Source: Terrimonas ginsenosidimutans
GTDB taxonomy: Bacteria > Bacteroidota > Bacteroidia > Chitinophagales > Chitinophagaceae
DNA length: 64,000 nucleotides
Assembly: GCF_022012415.1 (NCBI RefSeq)
Contig: NZ_JAKLTR010000006.1
Location: 62,001 to 126,000, forward strand
Reading direction: 5' to 3'
In this document: positions 1 to 6,017 of the stretch, piece by piece
How the letters are laid out: every line of letters begins with the position of its first letter
Numbering within the stretch: the first letter of the stretch is position 1
The notes under the pieces: model-generated
The model's database searches: none
What the model was told of the DNA's origin: nothing
What the model saw: only the letters and a program-made list of their open reading frames with translations
Program-made: the position numbers and the translations under genes

Positions 1-1
1 T

Positions 2-97
2 AAAGGCGATTTCTGCCAGCAGGCCATAGCAGAAGCTGTTCTATCAAATCTCACCGATGCCTGGCAGATGGCTTATATTCGTATCTGTCTTTGGTGA
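2..97 (+). CDS. C-terminal end of an upstream gene (partial)
   Basis: Reading from base 2 gives 31 uninterrupted codons and then TGA at 95-97. The gene begins before the window, so only its last residues are visible (ending in the residues ICLW). The short acidic and Ala-rich helical stretch resembles the C-terminal helices of GT-B glycosyltransferases, and the next gene is also glycosyltransferase-like. That would fit a polysaccharide-synthesis cluster. The identification is weak because no motif is present. It stops 5 bases before the next ATG, which is what an operon neighbour would do. Confidence 0.4.
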   Translation, partial: KGDFCQQAIAEAVLSNLTDAWQMAYIRICLW

Positions 98-102
98 AAC
101 TC

Positions 103-1227
103 ATGAACGTTACCATTTTCGAAACAGAACATTTTGAAGCCGCTTACCCGGTGATCAGGCTTTTTGATAACGGCAGCAATCAGATCCAGATCTGCTGCTA
201 CCCGGTCACGTTCGGGCAACTTCAGCACAAACTTCCAAAGGACAGGTACAGGTGGGTGGTCAGAAAGGAGAATGAGTCCAAAAGACAGTTCATTCTTACG
301 CTGTACAAAGAATGCCGGAAACATCGGACAGACCTGCTTTATCTGAATACCGTTGCAGACAATTTCATTCTCTATGCGATACTGGCGATGTTCCTGGGTA
401 AGACCAGGATCATTATGACGGTTCACATGGTGAACAATATGACTGCTACGCAAAAGATCTGGCATCCTAAAAGATTGATCAGGGCCATTGGTAAAAAGCT
501 CCTTTGCCGGGTGGTGAATGAATTCAATGTGATCTCTCCCACCCTGGTGCCTGCGCTGAAAATGCGGGTTGGCCGAAACAAAAAGATCCATGTTGTTCCC
601 GGAGGTATCTATGAGCCGGAAAATGCCCTTCAGCTCCAACCAATTTCCTCAGAGATCATAAACCTCGCCATACCGGGAAGCGTTGATGGCAGAAGACGTG
701 ATTACGGGCTTGTTTTTGACCTCCTGCGGCAGCTGGAGCAACTTGCTGTTCGCACCAGGATTACGCTGCTGGGAAGTTTCTATGACGCGTACGGAGAAGA
801 GATCAGGAAAAAGGCCATCGAATGGAATGGCCGGTTCTCACAGTTGAAATTCTATGAGGAAGAACATGTAGATCAGCCTGAATTTGACCGCGTACTGCAT
901 GAGTCACATTATGTGTTCAGTCCCTCGGTGCTCAAAACCGTGATTGCGGATGATGTTGCGGAAGAGTATGGAAAAACAATTGTCTCGGGAAACATGTCTG
1001 ACGCGATCAGGCATGCAAAGCCATTGATCATCCCGGCTGAACTCGCTGTTGATCCGATGCTGGAGAATGCATGCATCAGGTACAGAGATGTACTGGAATT
1101 GGCCACCTACCTTCAACAGGTGCAGCAACAGCCCGCTTTATATGAAGAACTCCGTCAAAAAAGTGAAGCTGCGGTGCTTCCTTATACGCTAAGTGCCGTA
1201 AGGAAACACCACAGCAGCCTTTTTTAA
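103..1227 (+). CDS. Glycosyltransferase-like protein (GT-B type)
   Basis: The protein is about 374 residues. The N-terminal half has alternating beta/alpha segments, including LLYLNTVADNF, a hydrophobic helix near 95-105 and TRIIMTVHMVNN. This matches the acceptor-binding domain of GT-B glycosyltransferases. The middle carries NVISPTLVPAL and KIHVVPGGIYEPE, which resemble the linker before the nucleotide-sugar domain. The C-terminal half has LAIPGSVDGRRRDYGLV, ITLLGSFYDAYG and a YGKTIVSGNMSDAIRHAKPLIIPAEL stretch typical of the donor site. It probably transfers a sugar during surface polysaccharide assembly at the cytoplasmic face of the membrane. TTG and GTG codons lie upstream at 91 and 94; the ATG at 103 is preferred because it follows the previous stop by 5 bases. 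Donor and acceptor cannot be told from sequence. Confidence 0.75.
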   Translation: MNVTIFETEHFEAAYPVIRLFDNGSNQIQICCYPVTFGQLQHKLPKDRYRWVVRKENESKRQFILTLYKECRKHRTDLLYLNTVADNFILYAILAMFLGKTRIIMTVHMVNNMTATQKIWHPKRLIRAIGKKLLCRVVNEFNVISPTLVPALKMRVGRNKKIHVVPGGIYEPENALQLQPISSEIINLAIPGSVDGRRRDYGLVFDLLRQLEQLAVRTRITLLGSFYDAYGEEIRKKAIEWNGRFSQLKFYEEEHVDQPEFDRVLHESHYVFSPSVLKTVIADDVAEEYGKTIVSGNMSDAIRHAKPLIIPAELAVDPMLENACIRYRDVLELATYLQQVQQQPALYEELRQKSEAAVLPYTLSAVRKHHSSLF

Positions 1228-1243
1228 AACTACTATATGCTTA

Positions 1244-2008
1244 TCAGGCTTTCAATGCCTTGATGATCTCGATAAAATCAGCAGCAACAAGTGAAGCGCC
1301 ACCTACAAGACCTCCGTCAACATCCGGAGATCCGAATATTTCCTTTGCGTTGTTTGCTTTCACGCTTCCGCCATACAGGATAGAGATCTGGTCAGAAATT
1401 GACTGGCCATACTGAGCAGCCAATACTGAACGGAGGTATGCATGCATTTCCTGCGCCTGCTCCGTTGTAGCTGTTTTACCTGTGCCGATCGCCCAGATAG
1501 GTTCATAAGCGATCACAATATCTTTGATCTTTTCCGGTGAAAGATGAAAGAGCGACTCTTTCAGTTGTTGTGCCACAAATTCATTTTGCGTATTTGCTTC
1601 GCGGATGGAAAGGGGTTCACCACAGCAAAAGATCGGTGTGATATAATTTTCCAGGCAAAGGTTGAGCTTTTCCGCAAGCACCGCATTTGACTCATTGAAG
1701 TACTCACGGCGTTCGCTGTGACCGATCACGCAATAAGGAACGTTGATGGAATGCAGCATTTCCGCAGAGATCTCGCCGGTATAAGCACCTGATTTTTTAT
1801 TATAACAGTTCTGCGCCGAAGTGTAGTAATTCTTTTCTTCTTCTACTTCACTTCTGGTCATGAGCAGGTAAGGAGAAGGGACGGCAAAGATCACCAACTG
1901 ATGATCAGCGAGGTCAATATTCGCACCGAGGATATCATCCAGCAATTTCTCTCCCTGTTGAAATGTTAGATTCATTTTCCAGTTAGCTGCTGCGATCTGC
2001 TTTCTCAT
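1244..2008 (-). CDS. tpiA: Triosephosphate isomerase
   Basis: This cytoplasmic glycolytic enzyme interconverts dihydroxyacetone phosphate and glyceraldehyde 3-phosphate. The 254-residue length is normal for the family. All key residues are visible: Asn9 and Lys11 in AANWKMN, the electrophile His97 in the CVIGHSERREY signature, the catalytic base Glu169 in AYEPIWAIGTG with the flexible loop 6 just after it, and the phosphate-binding SILYGGSVK and GGLVGGAS segments near the C terminus. The start is the ATG at 2008. It converges with the glycosyltransferase gene on the other strand across only 16 bases. Assignment is secure. Confidence 0.97.
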   Translation of the reverse strand: MRKQIAAANWKMNLTFQQGEKLLDDILGANIDLADHQLVIFAVPSPYLLMTRSEVEEEKNYYTSAQNCYNKKSGAYTGEISAEMLHSINVPYCVIGHSERREYFNESNAVLAEKLNLCLENYITPIFCCGEPLSIREANTQNEFVAQQLKESLFHLSPEKIKDIVIAYEPIWAIGTGKTATTEQAQEMHAYLRSVLAAQYGQSISDQISILYGGSVKANNAKEIFGSPDVDGGLVGGASLVAADFIEIIKALKA

Positions 2009-2024
2009 AAGTATGTTCTGTTTT

Positions 2025-2056
2025 AAAGTAAAAAGTCAAAATTAAAAAGTAAAAAT
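2025..2056. repeat. AT-rich AAAGTAAAAAGTCAAAATT intergenic words
   Basis: Upstream of tpiA lies a run built from the words AAAGTAAAAAGTC and AAAATTAAAAAGTAAAAA. The same words occur at 16460-16540, where they form two facing arms. Only one arm is present here. It is low-complexity sequence, but reuse of the same words at two loci marks it as a repeat family. Confidence 0.5.
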
Positions 2057-2126
2057 ATCTGTTTGTAGCCAGGTAATTCGTTTAGTTGTTGAACGGAGTA
2101 AACGCTATGTGTAAAAGAAATTACTT

Positions 2127-3305
2127 TTAAAGTTTCTCAAAGATATACTTCAGCATGCTTTTTTCATTATCAGAAATGGCATGTCCTTTTAATTTCTTCC
2201 ATCCTTCTATATCGATGAGGGCCTTTTCGAATGCGTAGCGGTTCACGCCTTCGCTTCCCCATGAAAATGCGGGGATGTATTTCGGGGTGAGTCCGTTACC
2301 GAATACGTTACAGGAAACGCTGATGACGGTTCCCGTGTTGATACTCGTATTGATCGCGGTTCTTGAGTAGTCGCCCATCAGTACGCCGCATTTCATTCCG
2401 GCATTGAGCTGGCCGCCGGGCGTCCAAACACGAACATCGCCCGCGTTATTTTTGAGGTTGGAGTTGGTGGTGCCGGCGCCGAGGTTACACCATTCGCCGA
2501 TCACCGAATCTCCCAGGTATCCATCGTGTGCTTTGTTGGAATAGCCGAACATCACCGCATTCTTGATCTCACCACCGCCGACACAATATGGCCCCAGCGT
2601 AGTAGCGCCATATACTTTGGAACCCAGTTTCAGTACAGAATTCTCTCCGATGGAGAAGGGACCACGGATCACCGATCCTTCCATGATCTCCGCATTTTTG
2701 CCTATGTATATCGGGCCTGTGGTCGCATTAAGAATGCAATGTTCCACCCTGGCTCCTTTTTCGAGAAAGATATTTTTAGGATTGGTGACCTTATTTGATT
2801 TGGGTATGGCCTGAGAGCGACGCTTGCGGGTCAGGAGGGCAAAATCCTCGCGGATCGCCCAGTCATTCAGCTGGAAGATCTGCCAGGGATATTTGATCTC
2901 TTTGACCTCACCCTCAAACTCAACGGATTTCGTTACCCGGACCTGATGTTTCTCTTTGATCTGTTGATGGGTAAAACAAAAAACGATCCCCGAACTTCCA
3001 TCGGCAATGATGAATTCACCCGGCTTAAGGCGTTTCATCTTTTTTACTAGCGCAACGGTTGGCAAAAGATTGCCATGCACCATGAAGCAGGTATCGGCCT
3101 TGCCGATCGTATCCAGATTGATTGCTCTGTCCAACCCCTTATAATCGTCTTCGTTCTTATCAACCGATACGAAGCCGGTCATTTTCTCCCATTTCTCGCG
3201 GATGGTGAGAATGCCCACGCGTATATCCTGGCATTTGCGGGTCAATGTAAAGGGATAGAGGTTTTCCGGCTGACAGAATTCCTCTGTGAAGATGAGTTTG
3301 TTCAC
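2127..3305 (-). CDS. GlmU-like sugar nucleotidyltransferase family protein
   Basis: The protein is about 393 residues from the GTG at 3305. The N-terminal part (LYPFTLTRKCQDIRVGILTIREKWE) is the signature of the Bacteroidota GlmU-related family, in which a degenerate nucleotidyltransferase domain precedes a left-handed parallel beta-helix. From about residue 190 the hexapeptide-repeat pattern is clear: IYIGKNAEIMEGSVIRG, FSIGENSVLKLGSKVYG, IGEWCNLGAGTTNSNLKNNAGDV. The helix resembles acetyltransferase domains of GlmU, so a role in nucleotide-sugar metabolism is likely, but the exact substrate is unknown. The longest reading frame starts at a TTG (3323); the GTG (VNKLIFTEEF) is preferred because it matches the usual family N terminus. 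Adjacent to tpiA with a 118-base gap. Confidence 0.85.
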   Translation of the reverse strand: MNKLIFTEEFCQPENLYPFTLTRKCQDIRVGILTIREKWEKMTGFVSVDKNEDDYKGLDRAINLDTIGKADTCFMVHGNLLPTVALVKKMKRLKPGEFIIADGSSGIVFCFTHQQIKEKHQVRVTKSVEFEGEVKEIKYPWQIFQLNDWAIREDFALLTRKRRSQAIPKSNKVTNPKNIFLEKGARVEHCILNATTGPIYIGKNAEIMEGSVIRGPFSIGENSVLKLGSKVYGATTLGPYCVGGGEIKNAVMFGYSNKAHDGYLGDSVIGEWCNLGAGTTNSNLKNNAGDVRVWTPGGQLNAGMKCGVLMGDYSRTAINTSINTGTVISVSCNVFGNGLTPKYIPAFSWGSEGVNRYAFEKALIDIEGWKKLKGHAISDNEKSMLKYIFEKL

Positions 3306-3338
3306 ACGGGAAAGATAGTACAAATGAAGGAGATGGCG

Positions 3339-3408
3339 GTTGACCGTTGTCCGTTGACCGTTGTCCGTTGACCGTTGACCGTTGTCCGTTGTCCGTTGTC
3401 CGTTGTCC
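3339..3408. repeat. Tandem heptamer array GTTGWCC x10
   Basis: Ten exact tandem copies of a 7-base unit, GTTGACC or GTTGTCC, run from 3339 to 3408. Only the fifth base varies. A second array of the reverse complement (GGWCAAC) follows at 3507-3546, so the two arrays face each other around a perfect hairpin at 3411-3467. Similar facing pairs recur at 4071-4101 with 4731-4772, and at 14432-14459 with 14550-14577. Confidence 0.9.
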
Positions 3409-3410
3409 GT

Positions 3411-3467
3411 GCAAATTAAAAGAGTGGGGCTATCGTGTTAAGTGATAGCCCCACTCTTTTAATTTGC
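3411..3467. terminator. Perfect 24-bp hairpin, 9-base loop
   Basis: Bases 3411-3434 are the exact reverse complement of 3444-3467, separated by a 9-base loop. The GC-rich centre of the stem (GAGTGGGGCTATC) is flanked by A-rich and T-rich ends, the layout of a bidirectional intrinsic terminator. It sits inside the facing heptamer arrays and upstream of the GlmU-like gene. It is not directly downstream of a gene, because the L31 terminator at 3578-3605 comes first. A role other than termination is therefore possible. Confidence 0.6.
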
Positions 3468-3506
3468 ACACGAAGACCCAATTCTATTCCAACTCGCTTG
3501 AATTCC

Positions 3507-3546
3507 GGTCAACGGTCAACGGACAACGGTCAACGGTCAACGGTCA
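3507..3546. repeat. Tandem heptamer array GGWCAAC x5, facing copy
   Basis: Five tandem units of GGTCAAC or GGACAAC (3507-3541) and a partial sixth. This is the reverse complement of the unit at 3339-3408. A transcript through 3339-3546 could fold as one long hairpin with the 24-bp hairpin at its tip. Confidence 0.85.
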
Positions 3547-3577
3547 GATTTGAAACAGATTCAATCTAAAAACAAAA

Positions 3578-3605
3578 AGCCCCGCTGAGGAATCAGCAGG
3601 GCTTA
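3578..3605 (-). terminator. Intrinsic terminator of the L31 gene
   Basis: On the - strand an 11-base-pair stem (AGCCCTGCTGA with TCAGCGGGGCT, one wobble pair) closes a 4-base loop and is followed by TTTTTGTTTTT. It lies 66 bases after the L31 stop codon, in the right orientation to end that transcript. Confidence 0.8.
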
Positions 3606-3671
3606 AAGTATAGCCATGAAAAACAAAACTTTTATGCTTAGTGCAGAATTGTCTGAACTAAAGCTAAAGAA

Positions 3672-3923
3672 TTATTTTTTCTTTTCGTATTTCTTCTTGA
3701 ATTTATCGATACGACCCGCAGTGTCAACCAATACGTTCTTACCGGTGAAGAAAGGGTGAGAAGTGCTGGAGATCTCGAGTTTGATCAGGGGATAGTCATT
3801 GCCATCTTCCCATTTGATCGTTTCTTTTGAACCTGCAGTTGAGCGGCTGAGGAATGATTGACCATTGCTCATGTCTTTGAAAACAACCAGTCTGTAACTG
3901 CCGGGATGGATACCTTTTTTCAT
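3672..3923 (-). CDS. rpmE2: 50S ribosomal protein L31, type B
   Basis: This 83-residue protein of the large ribosomal subunit starts [17 protein letters not shown] and ends in a very basic [10 protein letters not shown] tail. The motifs [20 protein letters not shown] and [14 protein letters not shown] are typical of the type B (zinc-free) paralogue. The Cys residues of type A L31 are absent. The reading frame is open further upstream, but the ATG at 3923 gives the normal family length and lies about 60 bases downstream of a strong promoter. It is a single-gene unit with its own promoter and terminator. Confidence 0.96.
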   Translation of the reverse strand: MKKGIHPGSYRLVVFKDMSNGQSFLSRSTAGSKETIKWEDGNDYPLIKLEISSTSHPFFTGKNVLVDTAGRIDKFKKKYEKKK

Positions 3924-3945
3924 AACTAAATGATTTTTAAGGCCG

Positions 3946-3961
3946 CACGGATTTTGCCGTG
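3946..3961 (-). promoter_or_regulatory. Leader hairpin upstream of L31
   Basis: In the roughly 60-base leader of the L31 mRNA, CACGG and CCGTG pair perfectly around a 6-base loop. Ribosomal protein leaders often bind their own product, so this could be an autoregulatory site. The stem is short and could also be chance. Confidence 0.3.
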
Positions 3962-3987
3962 ACGATGATATAAATTTTTTAGGTTGG

Positions 3988-4017
3988 CAAAGGTAGAGAG
4001 GAAAGGGGGAAATGCAA
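3988..4017 (-). promoter_or_regulatory. Bacteroidota-type promoter of the L31 gene
   Basis: On the - strand, TTTTG (TTG at 4017-4015) is followed after exactly 19 bases by TACCTTTG (3995-3988). This is a perfect match to the TAnnTTTG -7 element and TTTG -33 element of the primary Bacteroidota sigma factor. Transcription should start near 3981, giving a leader of about 60 bases. Confidence 0.75.
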
Positions 4018-4070
4018 AATATATCTTGTGGTGGGAATGGCAATCGTTGCCCCCAAAGCGTCCGCGATAG

Positions 4071-4101
4071 TCCGTTGACCGTTATCCGCTGACCGTTGAC
4101 C
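4071..4101. repeat. Degenerate GTTGWCC heptamers x4
   Basis: Four 7-base units (GTTGACC, GTTATCC, GCTGACC, GTTGACC) in tandem. This is the same family as the array at 3339-3408, here with base changes. Reverse-complement units follow 630 bases later at 4731-4772. Confidence 0.7.
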
Positions 4102-4730
4102 GGAATACGCAAAAAATAGTAACCATTTCTTTAGCTATGAGTTGATTATGCAAGGATTTCGCCGAAGGCCGGACAACGGATCAAGCGTAAAGGTTGTGGG
4201 ATGGTTGTCTAAATGTTTAATGGTTTAAAAGTTTGAAGTTTTGCGCTTAGGTCCCTCGCCTGATGTAATCAGGCTTGCCGGTATCCTGCAAACGGGTTAT
4301 TATCACTTATCCACTTACAGGTTTTTTAAGCGATAGCTGTCTGATCGGGCACAAAAAACGGGAGCACGCCCTGAAGCGATATATACTCCTCAGATACGAC
4401 ATTCTGGCACGAGAAGCCAGCTGATGTGTTGACTGATGATAATCATTAAAGGTCAGACTTCGCGTGTTTTTGAAATGCTTGTTAGTCGTCGTTAGTTCGT
4501 CTCTTGGTCGTCCTTTGGCCTTCCAAAGTTTGTCGGGATTTTAAGCAGTGAAAAATGGTGACAAGCTGACACGCTGAGGGCGATAAATCTTTTGAGCGAC
4601 TGGCCCAGGTTCCCTCCTCCGCTTCGCTACGGTGGAAGAGCCGCAAGAAGTTTATGCGAGCGATGCTCATCCGGAACATTTCAACCCAAGCCATTTTGTA
4701 GAACATCCCCCAACTTTTCAACATGATCCC
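4102..4730. other. Gene-free stretch rich in low-complexity words
   Basis: No convincing gene is visible. The stretch holds GTTTAATGGTTTAAAAG words (4211-4238), reiterated GTCGT/TTGGTCGTC words near 4485-4515 and CAAGCTGACACGCTGA words near 4562-4577. A 91-codon frame on the - strand (4757-4482) has atypical composition and no recognisable motif, so it is not called. The stretch lies between facing heptamer arrays and looks like an accumulation of intergenic repeats or decayed sequence. Confidence 0.5.
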
Positions 4731-4772
4731 GGATAACCGATAACGGTGAACGGACAACGATCAATGATCAAG
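4731..4772. repeat. Degenerate GGWCAAC heptamers x6
   Basis: Six 7-base units: GGATAAC, CGATAAC, GGTGAAC, GGACAAC, GATCAAT, GATCAAG. The phase is kept but the sequence has drifted. They are in the opposite orientation to the units at 4071-4101. Confidence 0.6.
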
Positions 4773-4796
4773 CGTTCCCGGTTAACTAAAAAAGAA

Positions 4797-4833
4797 AAGC
4801 ATCAAGTTTATTTGACTAAACCCGATGCTTTTT
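4797..4833 (-). terminator. Intrinsic terminator
   Basis: The arms AAGCATC..GTTTA and TAAAC..GATGCTT pair with a 2x2 internal mismatch around a 6-base loop. On the - strand a T-rich run (TTTTCTTTTTT) follows, as expected for a terminator. The nearest upstream gene on that strand is the YajQ-family gene ending 248 bases before it. Confidence 0.6.
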
Positions 4834-5080
4834 GAAATTGCTGCCTCTTTTGATCGATTTCGCAATTCCCGTCGCATTTCTGTTGCCAGATCTGCAACCT
4901 TTGTACATTGAAGATAGTTCTTTCAACCAGCTGTTTCCAAATTTCTGAGGGTTTCAGTATGCACCCGTTCTGCACCTGGTTATCCACCGGAAAACGGCTG
5001 TGGTGGCGGGTTCTGCACAGGTTATGAACTTTTTTCAGTTAACATGTGCAGGCTGCATACCCCAGAATACCCAAAACGGA

Positions 5081-5572
5081 TCAGGAGCGCATATTTTCAT
5101 ACTGAAGGGGCACACCCAGTTCCCAGGTTTTTGATGCCTGTATGACAGTTTGGAGATCATCGATCTTTTTGCCGGTTACGCGAACCAGGTCGTCATTGAT
5201 GGACGCCTGCACTTTCAGGCCGGCGTCTTTGATCATCTTAACGATCTTTTTGGCATCTTCCTGTTTGAGGCCGTTACGCACCTGTACTTCTTTCTTCCAG
5301 ACCTTACCGCTCTGTGCGCCTTCTTTCGAAAGATCGAATGCTTCAGGGGCGATCCCCTGCTTATTTGCACGGCTGATCAGTACATCAAGCAATTGACGCA
5401 TCTTCATATCGTCGTCGGTCTCAAGCTTCAGCTTGAACTCCTTTTTATCAAGATCGATCACCACATGGCTTCCTTTGAAATCAAAACGGTTTCCTATTTC
5501 TTTCGTGACAACGTTCACAGCATTATCCAATGCCTGCGCGTCCACTTTACTTACAAAATCAAATGAGGGCAT
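5081..5572 (-). CDS. yajQ: YajQ-family nucleotide-binding protein
   Basis: The 163-residue length is standard for the family. The N terminus MPSFDFVSKVDAQALDNAVN and the central EIGNRFDFKGS motif are the hallmarks. The C-terminal KIVKMIKDAGLKVQASINDDLVRVTGKKIDDLQTVI completes the second ferredoxin-like half. Family members bind cyclic di-GMP or other nucleotides in some proteobacteria; the ligand in Bacteroidota is not established. It is a cytoplasmic protein in a single-gene unit. The gene-free stretch on its downstream side (4834-5080) shows only weak features. Confidence 0.95.
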   Translation of the reverse strand: MPSFDFVSKVDAQALDNAVNVVTKEIGNRFDFKGSHVVIDLDKKEFKLKLETDDDMKMRQLLDVLISRANKQGIAPEAFDLSKEGAQSGKVWKKEVQVRNGLKQEDAKKIVKMIKDAGLKVQASINDDLVRVTGKKIDDLQTVIQASKTWELGVPLQYENMRS

Positions 5573-5814
5573 AGCAAAAAAGGTTTAGTTGAATGATTTG
5601 ATTAACCTCACGGAAGATGCGAAAGTAAAACTTAAAGACAATTACACGAAAGAAACATCCTTTTACTGTGACAAAGATCACCGTAAGGGTCTATCATTTT
5701 GGGGAGAACAGATCGGACATCCAGGCCTGCCGCCTGCCCCGGTTTATAAGATCTCAGACCGGTACAAGTTTACCCGGGCTTTTGATGGTTGTCACCGCTT
5801 TGGAATGCTTGTCC

Positions 5815-5865
5815 GGCGTAGGGGTATCGCAAAGAATGCAAAGCAATAGCGAAGAACGCAGGGAA
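5815..5865. repeat. Single arm of the TATCGCAAAGAACGC repeat family
   Basis: The words GTATCGCAAAGAATGCAAAG and GCGAAGAACGCAG, preceded by GGCGTAGGGGTA, match one arm of the long hairpin at 29664-29759. No facing arm follows, so this is a half element. It is the main recognisable feature of the gene-free stretch 5573-5944. Confidence 0.5.
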
Positions 5866-5944
5866 ATCTTTAGATATTAAGCTAATTGAACTCCTTGAAT
5901 TGGCTGCCGGAATTGATACTGATGGCACCGGGCAGACAAAAAAA

Positions 5945-5967
5945 GGCCGCATCAATCTGATGCGGCC
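5945..5967 (-). terminator. Strong intrinsic terminator of the receptor gene
   Basis: A perfect 10-base-pair stem (GGCCGCATCA with TGATGCGGCC) with a 3-base loop is followed on the - strand by eight T residues. It lies about 50 bases after the stop codon of the outer-membrane receptor gene. Confidence 0.9.
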
Positions 5968-6017
5968 ATATAAAACACATGTCAATGTTCAGGATCCACG
6001 CTCTGTTGTCTGCAGGT

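Noticed and set aside
3339-3546. CRISPR array
   Set aside because: The unit is 7 bases and contiguous, without spacers, and no cas genes are present.
3672-4112. 146-residue version of L31 with an N-terminal extension
   Set aside because: The extension is translated from the promoter, leader and heptamer repeats; the ATG at 3923 gives the standard L31 length.
4482-4757. 91-codon open frame on the - strand
   Set aside because: Its composition is atypical, no motif or signal is visible, it ends inside low-complexity words and starts inside degenerate heptamers.
4300-5010. TTATCCAC sequences near 4306 and 4980 resembling DnaA boxes, possible replication origin
   Set aside because: Only two imperfect boxes far apart, no AT-rich unwinding region, and no dnaA or dnaN nearby.
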